From: Aphelocoma coerulescens
Taxonomy: Eukaryota; Chordata; Aves; Passeriformes; Corvidae
DNA length: 64,000 nt
Direction of reading: 5' to 3'
Assembly (NCBI RefSeq): GCF_041296385.1
Contig: NW_027184085.1
Location: forward strand, 15,536,801-15,600,800
Positions within the stretch are counted from its first letter, which is position 1. Every line of letters begins with the position of its first letter. The notes under the pieces are model-generated. The model was not told where the DNA came from. It saw nothing but the letters and a program-made list of their open reading frames with translations, and searched no databases. Positions 39,165 through 50,663 of the stretch are shown here, piece by piece. The position numbers and the translations under genes were made by a program.

Positions 39165-39372
39165 CCTTGTACTTGGAGGGAGGTGATTGTCCCACTATAT
39201 TCTGTGTTGGTGTCACACCCCAAGCTGGACCCAGGACTCGAGGTGGGGCTGCACCTGTCCCTAGAAGTAGATGTGTCACTTAGGGTACTGATTTAGTGAT
39301 GGACTTGACAGTGTTAGGTTAATCATTGGATTTGATTATCTTAGAGGTCTTTTGCAACCCTAAAGATTCTAA
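39165..39372 (+). mobile_element. CR1 LINE 3' end, internally rearranged
   Basis: The left part CTTGGAGGGAGGTGATTGTC and CTATATTCTGTGTTGGTG matches the late RT-domain coding region of CR1 in the plus direction. The right part (GATGTGTCACTTAGGG, TTTAGTGATGGACTTGACAG, TGTTAGGTTAATCATTGGA, ATCTTAGAGGTCTTTTGCAA, AGATTCTA) is the CR1 3' UTR and terminal repeat in the same direction. Between them, about 39217-39260, the sequence AAGCTGGACCCAGGACTCGA and GGTGGGGCTGCACC fits the reverse complement of the CR1 segment that should follow, so a short piece is inverted and the intervening 250-300 bp is missing. Inactive fragment. Confidence 0.85.
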
Positions 39373-41174
39373 GCTTTTATAATGGCTGATTAGGGGGAGA
39401 ACAGGCCTGGCAGAAAAGGGACAAAACTACTGAAAACCAGAAGGCAAATAGCATGTTAGAAGCAATAGAAGCAACTTAAGAACAAACTCATCAATTCCAG
39501 ACTTACATATTTTGTTATTATTTCCCATTCACAAATATGTTGTTTATTTTCTAAAAAAAAAAATTTCCATTTACTGATCACATATATTTGTTATGAATAA
39601 AAAGCCAAGGAGAAACTGCTGCATTTAAAACCAATCTCAAACTCCAGTTAATTTGAAATCCATATTTGTGATTCATTTGTGGATTCTTACACATGAATTT
39701 GTAACTGTTTGGTGTTTCATAAATCCCTTTTATTACCCTGTATGGTATGGCTACCAATGGGAAGACAGATATTGCCTTAAGTGGAATCTGATGAAAAGTG
39801 GAGTGACTTCTTACATTCATGTCACTGCTGTTCAGTGTGAAAGTTATAGATGATTGTGAATCAAGGATGATAGGGGAAGCATAGGTCAAAATCAAAATTA
39901 TAGCACATTTCTGCATCTGCATAATAGACACAAACATTCGCCCTGTTAGGCTATATATAGAAAAAGAAGTGTTTCTTTTGAAACATGAACCATGTAATTT
40001 TAGCCCACTACATATTCTCCCTAAGGCTGTGAAGAAGCCAGAAAGAACCACTGCACCAAATCATGCAAGGTAGAGAGAAGAACTAAGAGGAAGCTCGTTC
40101 AGAAAAACAACTAAGCAAATCTTTAAAATTACATCTTGTTTAGTACAATTTGTACCATTTACTTTATTCGCCATCACAACAGTGACTATCTTGTTTGTGA
40201 TGATTCTTGTTCAGCTGGAGCTGGCTCTTTAATACAGAGTAAGCCTGTGAAGCCTGGGTATTATCTTGTTTTCTTGCTGTTAACTTGATATATTTGAAAG
40301 CCCTCAGCCTCAAAATGAACATGTCTGAACATACACTAGGCATATGAATAAAAATCTATAGAAAGTGTAATGAGAGAGGCCACATTTCTGCCAGGATTTC
40401 TTCAAGTTGTTCAGGAATAGAATCACTGAGATTCATTATTTGTGAATATACAATGTAATGATTAAATTAGGGATCTCCTGGGATCCTTAGTTTGGGATGT
40501 TTCCCATGGAGACATCCCAAACAGCCTCAAGGCTAACTTTTGCCAATGGAACCATTCTGTATTTTATTTTCAACATGCAAGAAGAGCAAGATCCAGAAGG
40601 AGTAGAAAGTCAGCTACTTCTTTTGTACAGCTTAACATTTTGCATGGCTCTAGTCCTATTGGAGACCTCTGCATACTGCTATGCAAGCTTCAAAAACAAC
40701 GCAAATAATTTCACATTCTGCTTATCACCTTGTCTTCATATATGTCAGGACTTTTCTAGCTGAATATTTCCGATAGGCTTTCGTATCTTAGTTTTTCACT
40801 CATATCTTCTATTATATTACAAACCACAAAAATTATGAATTATGTGCAAAGATTAATTTTAAAAAGCACATAAATATTCAGCATTATCTTTATTTTGTCT
40901 CAAGCATCAGAAACTAGGTGAAATTGAGGGAATGCCAACATAAGTCAAGCAGCCTCATACTGAAATATGTTGCATTGGGGTGTCCTTGGGGTCTCATGCA
41001 GAAATACTAGCTTGTATCCAGCAGTGGTATAGCTATGTTATACAGTGTTCTAACTGAGCTAATCATCCCAGGAGGAATGCCATAATGATGTGACAAAAAT
41101 ATTTATGATTCTGGAGTTAGCTCAGGCATCTCTTCATCATGCTGCTTTGTAATATGTAGACATAACCTTCGAAG
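39373..41174. other. Non-coding AT-rich DNA, no gene seen
   Basis: The 157-codon minus-strand frame at 39578-40051 has no recognisable domain and lies in ordinary AT-rich DNA. It is taken as chance. No repeat was recognised. Confidence 0.55.
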
Positions 41175-41262
41175 CTCATGATATGCAGGAAGTCAGATTA
41201 GATAGGTGACCTGGAGGCCAGCTTGGGCCCTCAGTTCTATTAATCTATCTACATATCAGAAC
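41175..41262 (+). repeat. Possible very old CR1-type 3' end
   Basis: GAAGTCAGATTAGATAGGTG, followed by ACCTGGAGGCC, a CCCTCAGTTCTATTAATCTA block and a trailing TCTA-rich end, resembles the 3' end shared by old reptile and bird CR1 families (agatgacc..., ggtcccttc..., attctatgaatctatg). The match is short and degraded and the call is tentative. Confidence 0.35.
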
Positions 41263-42814
41263 AAACCATAAACATATTAGAGGAAGCAGTAAAATAGCTC
41301 CATTAAACACCACATTAAGGGAACAAATTTCCACACAAGCCCGGAGAAAAAAAAAAGAAATAAAAGGCAAGACATTCAAAGGTTTGTGTTTAGATAAGGT
41401 CAGAAAAAGAGGAAAAAGACTTCACAATAACTTGCCCGTTTCTTCCCTATATAGGGAGAGTGAGTCAATTAAATTGGGGAAAATGCTGCTGTGAGGAAAG
41501 GGAAAGAAAACCCAGAATTTTTTGCAGAACAATTGCACTTTCCTAGGCTTTGTTGCTGCATGTGTTCTGTTCTACTGTATTCCATATGATATCTTATCAC
41601 CCCAACATTTGAACACCTTCCAATAATGCATTAAGCAACATAAGTAACATCTGCCATATGTTCATTCTCACATTTCTCCTCAGTGGCAGATGCACAAGAA
41701 ATGCTGTGTCTAGAGTTTGTTTCAGTAATAATGTTGCTGCATGTTTATAGTATAGGCAAAAAATAAATGCTGAAGAAATTACTTTAGAGCAGAAGGTATT
41801 AAGCTAGTCCTTCATTTGTAGGTAAAGCATTATAAGCCATTGGATCATCTCCTGAAAATGCCCGTTGCTTCACAGACAGTCTTTAGCCTTTCTCTAGCAA
41901 GTGCCATTGCCTCAGGAGCAGGAATTTATTAAAGGAAGGCTAGAACTTTAGGTGATAATGTTAATATACTGGTTTGGGGTTATTGAACTCTTTCAAACTT
42001 GATGAGTTGTTATCTTTACTGTAGAGAATTGGATGCAGGTTTGAGTCATATACAGTAGCCAGTATTACTAGAAGGACAATCTGAAATGTTTTATACCACT
42101 TAGTGTTTCCTAGGCACTTAATGCTTCATGTTGAACTGAAAGGTGATGAGAGTTTGAATAATTTAGGCTAAATCATCATCTGCCAGTATGTGACAGAATT
42201 TGGACAGTGACACTCCAGAAAGCACAGACACTTACATTGTGTAAGTTTTTCATCAAAAAGGAATATAGGAGTAGTCCCAAACCCTGGACTGAATTGACCC
42301 GTTTTGGGTACAAATACCTTCAGACAAATAAGAGTTTAAATTTTACCAAGTCTTTTCTTTGCTGGACCATTGGCCAAGACCAGCAGTCATTCATCTGGTA
42401 GCTCATCTAAGTCACTACACTACCAAGGATCAGTCATGATAAATATTCCTCTCCCTGTTTAATGTACTGTTCTGCTATTGAATATTCCTATTTTTACTTT
42501 CCTTTTGGAGTAATTTTGTGCAAGCAGGAAAGCATATGTTTGTTTTCAGAGCTTACTGTATTTTTGTCTGAACATTTTTTTTTGTGCAGACTGAAGTACC
42601 TGTGCTAATAATAGTTTCTGCTTGGTGTGGAAAAGCAGCTCTTTGAAGCCACCTACCTAGGCAGACAGGCGGTCTACAAGAACCTGGCTGTATGAAACTG
42701 CATGCTTCCCTAAAATTATTAATAGAACAATTCCCCGCCCTTCTTTTCTCTTGCACTTCAAAAATAAATGGTTCTTTATTTAGCTGTGACTGGGTTTTTT
42801 TGGTTGGTTGTTTG

Positions 42815-42850
<36 letters not shown>

Positions 42851-45601
42851 AGGTCTGAATCCTATATTTCTCCCTGATTTATGACAAACCCACCTTTAGG
42901 ATCTCCTCTCCTTTTTCCTTCTGTTGGGGTGATTTATGGATGAATCTGGTGTGGGAAAAGTAGTGGTCCCAGACTTTCCATAACTAGACCACAGGAAAAT
43001 AAGACTGCTAAAGAACTCAAACTGTACCATCAACAGAAAAGAACCCCACCAAAAAACCAGAACAAAACAAAAAAGCCAACCAACAGACCCAAACAAACTA
43101 ACTTATGTCACTATGGCACAGGAGATTGTATTAAGCAGCACAGATTTGAGCAGTTAGAACAGGATCAGAGATGGGTGAAAGCACTCTTCTACACAGCACG
43201 GGGGACACCTGACCCTTACTTCCAGAAAGTCTTCTGCAAGGAAATAAATCTAGTCACTTTTTCTGGAATGCCAATATCTGATCTCTGCCTTGCTCCCTCT
43301 CATGCATTCCACTGAAGATTGGTGCTTCCTCTTGTTTATTGTGAATATTTAGAGCTATGGTATAACAATCAGAAGATAACCATAAAGGATTGTGAATCAG
43401 GCAATACATAACGTATTGTGTAACAACAAAAAGTTGCACCTCAGGCAAAATATATATATTACATATATTTTAACATTTTCCTAAATGTATGTTATGTTCG
43501 TACACAAAAAGTTCTATGGTACATTCTTGGAATAAAAATGCACGTAGAAATGATTTATTTTTATAGAGGATTCCCCCAAAGAAGTAAAGGAGAACTACAT
43601 TTTAATCAGGAGTGCCCTAGTACAATAAGCTAACTTCCGTTAAACTTAAATTGAGCCCATTCTACATTCTATCACTGTGCATTTAAACTCAGGAAACAAG
43701 GCAAGTAGGGACACTTTGGCTGGCTTTGAACAGGATACTCTTAGCATCCAAGATGACGATCACTTGTTAAAACAGAAAAGATTCCCAGATGTTTACTGGT
43801 CATGGGCTGTTCAGAAGACTCAATCTATGTGTAGCTCAAGTAAACAGAGTAGAGAAGGCTAAATGGTCAGGTTCATTGATGTTTCCACAGTCAAATGAAC
43901 CTTTGAATATGTTTTATATTTAGGTTTGATCCTACCTCATGGTATTCTGGAAAAAACAAGCATATAAGAAATAACAGCATTGCTTTTCTTGATAACCAAA
44001 AGAACTGAGGTAAAAGCTGACATCTCTGATTTATTCAACACTGGGTTGGGTTTTTTTACTACTATATTTATCTTTCCTCTTTGTATTTCCTTTCTTCATA
44101 ATGTTCTACTACTTGCAGAGCATTTGTTTCTTTCCCATGGACTAATGAACATGGAAATTTAGCATTATGAGCTGAAATCCAGGTGAAAACAATTAAGGAG
44201 GTCATCACACTTTCAAAAATGTCAGTTTCAATAGAACATGCTGCCATCTCAGCCCTTTGGAAAAATCTAATATACAGCAGCTTTACTGTAGACTCAGAAG
44301 CACAAATTTAGATACTCAGCTCGCAATAGCTTCACTAATTTTCCTTTCATGTTTTTGTTTTTATAAGTTTATTGTAGTATGTCTCTTGGTTTTCCAGTTC
44401 TTTTGAAAGTATTGGAAAAAATATGATATGAGTCCAATACTAATTGTTTTCATCTTGGAATATTACTCATCTTTTCAGAGAAAAGCATCATTTCTAGGCA
44501 ACATTGTGTTCCTTATTTGCACAGTTGTGTGTTGGCTGCATCTCACTCCCATACATACATGCCAAAGATGAGTAGCTGTATGCATACAAATGTATTATTT
44601 GTTTATAGTATGCGTGCAAATTGTACAAAGTAAATGTACTGAGTAAGTGTATTTAAGTCCTTCTCTTCTAATCTTGTATTTTCCTTAAAACATGCATTTC
44701 CTTCCTCAGTGTTATTCTAGCCAAGATTTTGAGAGTTCACAGCTAAGTAGATGAGTAGAAAAATGTTCTAGGGTCCTTGATTTGCTGTCCATGAATTTTT
44801 GTAAGTGAAATCTCCATTTTTATCATCTTTCTTATCTTTCCTCTAGTTAGGAGGAAGAATTTCAGATACTTCCAGTAAAGGAAAATCTAAGTTTTATATG
44901 CATCGCAAGAAAGCATAACTGCTTGATTTGATATTTTGGTTTCTATGTGATTTTGTTAAACAGAGAAAATTCACATTTTTGTCTCTTTGAGGAGTTGAAT
45001 TATTTGCTACTCATTTATTTAGGTCAACCTTTTTTAAAAAGGACAAAGATATCCAAGATCAGAATCAGAATGTATTATGTCTGCGTACCCAATAAAGCTG
45101 TTGATCTTCTTACTCCACTCTTCTGAGAAGAATCCATAGCTGGAAATGAAAGAGCATAAGGAAAACAAAGGCCAAGAATAGCAGACCTCCCACTGGGATC
45201 ATAGTCTTTGTCTCGTTCTTTCCATTACAATGACTTGGAATGGTAACAGAGTCCGTGATGTATCATTACATGTGACTGGAGAGTCCCTGGAAAGATGGTA
45301 AAAGACACTTTTGCTATTAGAAATAATCATTCATTTTGTAGATGAACAATATAATGCTACTAAAATGTCCTTTAACTTTTAATTAATATTTCTAAGTGAA
45401 GAATTTCTTCTTCTTTATATAAACACTACTGACGAAAATAAAATTTCAATTTTGAAACTGTATTTTCTAAATTGACTGTCTAGTGTACTATCTTTAAGGC
45501 AGCTTTAGGACCATATAATGACTAATAAGAACAATCTGCCACATAGAAACTGACAACAAAGGTAATTTTTCTTAGATGAATTGTGATCCATTGTCTAGTG
45601 G
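41263..45601. other. Non-coding AT-rich DNA, no gene seen
   Basis: No supportable gene. A T28 tract lies at 42823-42850 after GTTTT- and GGTT-rich sequence (about 42790-42818). A complementary CAAACC-rich patch lies 200 bp later (about 43040-43100), so the two could pair in a transcript. The stretch ends in GTGG, the left target-site copy of the second solo LTR. Confidence 0.55.
42823..42850. repeat. T28 homopolymer
   Basis: The longest homopolymer in the window, directly preceded by a GTTTG/GGTT-rich stretch. It may be the complement of an old poly(A), but no retrosequence is recognisable downstream on the plus strand. Confidence 0.92.
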
Positions 45602-46056
45602 TGATGCCATGAAGATTTTTTGCCTTTTCTTTTATACTCCTGTTATACCTTTTTTACAACTTCTGTATTCTTTATGCTTTTTGCCTACATTCTTGGACTT
45701 GTTTGTTCAGCTAGGAGACTAAACATTAAAAGCTTTGTAGCTAGAGATCAGTGTGCCCCAGACCCCAAGGTCCTCTCCAGAACACATTCTGTAAACTGAT
45801 AGAACCATCCAGGGGAAGGTTCCTTGGGGAGGGGGGCTCACTTGAGCCTCTCATTGGGGAATCTTTGATAGGTATGCTAATAAAACCTATAATGTTATAG
45901 CCGATCTTTTGGGGTGGGCATGTTGGTGGGGTGCATTTCAATGCATATGACTGGACGTGTGCACCTAAGGATCCTTAAAATAAATACCAAGGTAAAATCC
46001 CTTTTTCCCTTCTAACCATGTATGACTCTTGATTTTAAGACCAAGAAAAGGCATCA
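45602..46056 (+). mobile_element. Solo LTR of an endogenous retrovirus (copy 2)
   Basis: A 455-bp plus-strand LTR of the same family as 11720-12175. It begins TGATGCCATGAAGAT and ends GGCATCA. It has an AATAAA signal at 45979-45984, about 70 bp before its end, matching copy 1. Flanks are GTGG at 45598-45601 and GTGG at 46057-46060, a perfect 4-bp target duplication, which confirms the ends and shows that insertion and LTR-LTR recombination happened at this site. Identity to copy 1 is roughly 80-90% by eye. It has no internal retroviral genes. Antisense open frames in both copies share a PSPRN-containing peptide only because they come from the same LTR. Confidence 0.88.
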
Positions 46057-47439
46057 GTGGTAGTCAGTGGAAGTGATGTTTCTGCAAATATTGAATGTTG
46101 TGAAGGATGCTTGTGTTTGTAACCTGTTCAGACGTACACTAAAACACACACCTCCTGTCTTTAATGAAAACCAACCACTTATTAAGATTTCTCATCTATA
46201 ACTTTGAAAATTACTATTTTGCAGACTCTGAATAATTACAAAGTATTTCTAACAATATAGTGAAAAAGACAATACATAAGAACGAAAAACAGCTTTCAAA
46301 GCCTTTTCCAGAGGTACCATCTGAAAAAGTAACACTGGCACGGAACGGGGCAGATGCTCATGTTGGCAGATGCTCCAGATTCTACAAGAACATGCACTGC
46401 CTCCTCCCAGTTAGTGACACCAGGTTCCAAAAGAAATCATGGGTGAGTTGAGTCAAGAACAGATTTTCCACCCAAATGGACAATTGAGCATTTGTGTAGT
46501 CCCAAGGTTACAGTGCTGTTGATTAGCTGGTTTCCTCTGGGATAGAAAGATTTTGCTTTACATTAGAGATGACAGTCTGCTCATTTCTTGTTGTCCCCTT
46601 ATGTAGGGCCCTTCATCCTAAAGCATGCTATTCAAAACCATGTTCTCAAGTAATGCTGGCATTTCTTTCCAAATAATCTTTAGAAAACACTGTAAAGTCT
46701 GCTTAGTTATACTACATCCCAAATGTTGCTTTATAGGTGATTTACATATTTAATGATCTGCAAAGTGATTTTTCAAAAATTAGTTACAATCATATTACTG
46801 GTCTGTGTAATACCCCTAGTGTACTTTGTATTATCCAAGAGATGACTCAGTCATAGTGAAATCTAGTATTTTAACTTTTGCTGTGTCCCCTACTTTTGTC
46901 CCACAAGTATGAAGTTGCATTATTACATGCCCTTTTTCTTCTCTGTTCTTCACCCTTTTGTATTTAAATACACAGAATCTGAACTTAAACCTGAAATGTA
47001 AAAACATTTTTACAGAGTAGATCCATTACATAAGAAAATGCTCTACTTAAGGGCAAGGTGTGACTTCCTATTTCATGAATGTGAGGTCTGTAGGTTAGCA
47101 AGCTAATATTCCTACTGGAAAAAGTGACTGCCAGATGGCAATCTAGAGGGTAACACAGAATCTGGACCCAGTTTCCACGTAGACTTAACAAGAGAATTAG
47201 TAAGACATTCCATATGAATGTTTCCAACTGCTTTTAGCCAAGTCCCACTGATGTTGCCTTTTCTTCATCTATGCCACTAGGTAATTACCTCCTAATTTCT
47301 GCTGCTGACTCCTCTCTCCAGTTGCAGCGCAGCTCATTAGTTCAGCCTCTGTTACACTACCTCTCTGTCTGACAGTGCCATAGATTATAAATCATCTGAG
47401 GTCATGACTGGTACTTTTGTATGTTTTCTACCAGGCAAA

Positions 47440-49040
47440 CCAAACACGACCACCAATCATTGGTATTAGATCATATTAATTACTTTCATAAGCCTTTAAA
47501 GGAATTTTTCATTATGGTATTTAATCTGGATATATATTAAAAGGAAAGTTTGAGTAATTACGTCCTTATTTGACAGAGACACTACATAAACAAAGTATAT
47601 TTTAAGTCTTGTACATACAGGAGTCAGAAAAGCGTACTACACAGCTCACTACACAGCTTCTATGAAAGATGGAATCCAGAAACACAATCTGCTTTTGGAA
47701 ATTGACAAAGTGACCAACCAAAAGGGGTCAAACCAGTTCAGCCCCAGAGCGAGGAGCAGATCCTAGTAATTTTCCCAATAATCAGACTTTCCATAGCAAA
47801 TTTGACAAACAAATGTACCTAGTGTTAAATGCCAACATGGAAACTTCAATTAGATGCAGCTAATGGGAAACTATTTTGCAGGCCCTTCAGCAAGAGTTGA
47901 GTAAAAGGTCAGGATGTTTCTTTGCTGAAGTAGGTTTGTCAAAATTAGCAACTTTTCTTTTTAATTTTATATGCTTTCAAAAGAGTCACAAAAATGCAAA
48001 GAAGTCCTGCAGCAGAGAGAGAAGCAGCTTTAAAAAAGTCAAGTGAATTCAGTTTAAATCCTCCTTTCAACTGTTTTGACCACTAAAATGCTCTCTCTCT
48101 GTCTACAAAATGTAAAGCTGCTTCAGATGCAAAACATTCACAGCATCAGCAACAGAGTAAGACAGGTGAGATATGTTCTTCCCAACTGGCATTGTCCTGG
48201 GTAATTATATTTTAAGGATCCATTAATATGAATTCTAGGGTGAAATACAAAATATTGCTTTTGTCAGAGGATACTGGAATATTTAAAAAGCAAAGGAAAA
48301 AATACCTTGACAGACTAGATCAAAATGCCAAGCTTTGCCTTCCTTAAACTGCCTTTTATCAGATAGATTGATACGTTACAACCATTTGAGAAGACAAACC
48401 AGTCCACGTAACAGAAACAAAACATCTGATTGAATCTGCTTTGAATTTAACAGTGAAGGGAAATGGTTTTTTCCCTTGTCAGTAGGCTGACAGAATTAGA
48501 CAAATATTGGCATATGGATTATTTTAAATGAATGTCATTAATATAAAAATCTATTGAGAAAATTACCAATAGCAGAATGGACTTTTTATCATTTCAGTCT
48601 TCCTCTCTCCCCCATACCCTCAAGCAACCATGACTTACACGAATTTTTTTTTTTCCTTAAAGCTAGCTGATTAAAATTAAGTTAGTAACTCTTTCCACTG
48701 GCCCTTTTCAGACTGCACTATCACTGCTGTTTTTGTTTGCATTGCAATGCCGGTCAGATTAAAAGTCATAAAGCTTAGAAAGATTTGTCTAGATTTTCCT
48801 GTATCTGAAAAATTACATAGCTAAATATCAGCACTATTAGCCTACAGCCCTACTGATACACACAGGGGTGGTCTATGGAGGAAAGATTCCATTTTAATAA
48901 TGCAGCTGTCAGTTTCAGCCAGGGCCTTCATTAATAACAGAAATGACAGATGCATGCCACTGACAGGTTACTTCTTGGTCACTTCCTCTTTCTCATCTAG
49001 CAAATAATCTCACATCACAAATAATAATATCAAATAATAT
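47440..49040. promoter_or_regulatory. Candidate conserved regulatory cluster (inference)
   Basis: This interval lacks recognisable repeats, and unlike its flanks holds several closely packed motifs typical of developmental enhancers: ATTAATTAC with TTTCATAA at about 47475; ATTGCAATGCC at about 48740; and, at about 48895-48970, TTAATAATGCAGCTGTCAG, TTCATTAATAAC, TGACAG and ATGCATGCCA. Such clustering of homeodomain, TALE and E-box motifs in a repeat-free gap is suggestive only. No cross-species alignment was available, so conservation is not demonstrated. Confidence 0.25.
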
Positions 49041-50642
49041 TTCCAAATCTGTTGCATTTCTAATGTACAGGCATCTCCGTATTTCCTACTAATTAAATTT
49101 TTTTTTCTGTTATTTTTCAAAATAATTTATATTAAAGGCTATGTTTTGTAAAAACAGTTTACCCTAAAAAACCTCACTCCCTACATGTTGCCTGTAAATG
49201 TCAACATGATTGTTAGCATTGTGTAATAGATGAGTAATTGCCATAGAAATCCTAGTTATGGAACATCAAATTCAGGGCAGATGATGTTCTTGAAGAACAA
49301 GATCACTTAGAAATGATAACTTAAGCTTGAAAACTCATCTACTGTCTATTTACCACCTTATTATTGTGTGATATTTTTCATGCATCCTCTCATTTTATCC
49401 CAAGAAGATCTGACACATTCTGGGGAATAGGACCAATTTAATTTGCTGACTATCTCACGACTTTGACAAAGCTCAGACTTGTTCTAAACATAAAAATGCA
49501 GAAAATGAAAGAAACTGCTTAATAACAAACAATGTTGATGATGCCAAGGTACTGACTGGAAATTAAAGTGAAATGAAAGCAATAAAAAGATAGAAAATCT
49601 TATAAAACAAGGGGAGATATTCCACTTTCTTCTTTCTAAACATTAAATTTTTGATAATACATATTGTACTCTCTGATGTAGAAATTTACACCCCTCCATC
49701 TGTAAACAAGAACAATATATCTTCTTTTCCTAGTACAAGCAAATGGAAAAGAATGAAACAGCTGCCCATTTCTTTTCAGTTGACTGTTGGACAGGGACTT
49801 GTGCAGGTCATGAACACATGTTGAAACATGCATCAATTTGTCATGGAACATACTTCATTTAAATACAATCTTACTAAAGAAGGAATGAAGAACGTTAATT
49901 TTCTGTAAGGTTTAAATACCATTTGTGCACATTTGAAAATCATGAAATGTTTCCTCTAGTCAAACATAAGCAGCAAATCCTATTTTGAGGGGCAGAGAAC
50001 TATTTAAAGCACATCCAAAGCACAAGAGTACCTAACATATGAGACAGAATTGAGCAATCACAGAGTCTCCCTTTGGCTCTGGGATAGGACAGTGATTTTC
50101 TATGCAAAAATATTTCTATGAAGTCCTGAATTCCCAACACATATTAAAAAGTTCACACACATATACATTTTATTTGGCTCACTTTTGTTGAACTCCCAGT
50201 ACAAACAGAAAAGTGGGCTCAGACTGTCTTTATATCAGTAATGTCAGGGTTTGTTCCCTTTGGTTTTCCCTGAATATAATCAAAGACATTAGAGGTGAGA
50301 TCAGGGAGAGGGTGGGGGAGAAATACAAGTTGCTGCAAATAACATGGCCACTGAAAGAAAATTTAAGTCACTGTCCCAAAGCTAACCCACCAAAATCTGC
50401 AAAAGGGTCAGGAGGGACAAAGGGCAATACAAACATCATCTAACCCTTAAATTCTGATTTTTTGATTTTGTTCTACATGCTTTCAAATAGTTAACATAGT
50501 TGATGTGGTGAGGTGTATTAGTACATAATGATTAGGATACCATTTTTACCACATATTTCAGAAAGCTGTACTAAAGACCATCAGCATCATAGGGGTTGCT
50601 AGATAGTTGGAAGGGATAAGAAAAGTGGTTGAGGGGAAAAAA

Positions 50643-50663
50643 AACGTGGGATTTACCCACGTT
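50643..50663. repeat. Perfect 8-bp hairpin
   Basis: AACGTGGG (50643-50650), loop ATTTA, CCCACGTT (50656-50663). It sits after a purine-rich A/G run. No T-run follows, so it is not a terminator-like structure. Confidence 0.55.

Noticed and set aside
39578..40051. 157-codon minus-strand open frame
   Set aside because: Random-looking composition in AT-rich DNA, no domain, no splice or promoter context.
42790..43100. T28/GTTTG-rich tract and complementary CAAACC-rich patch as an inverted repeat transposon
   Set aside because: The complementarity is low-complexity only, with no defined ends or target duplication.
48167..48174. Splice-donor-like ACAGGTGAG that could end an exon
   Set aside because: No matching acceptor plus open frame with coding character was found upstream; donor-like strings are common by chance.
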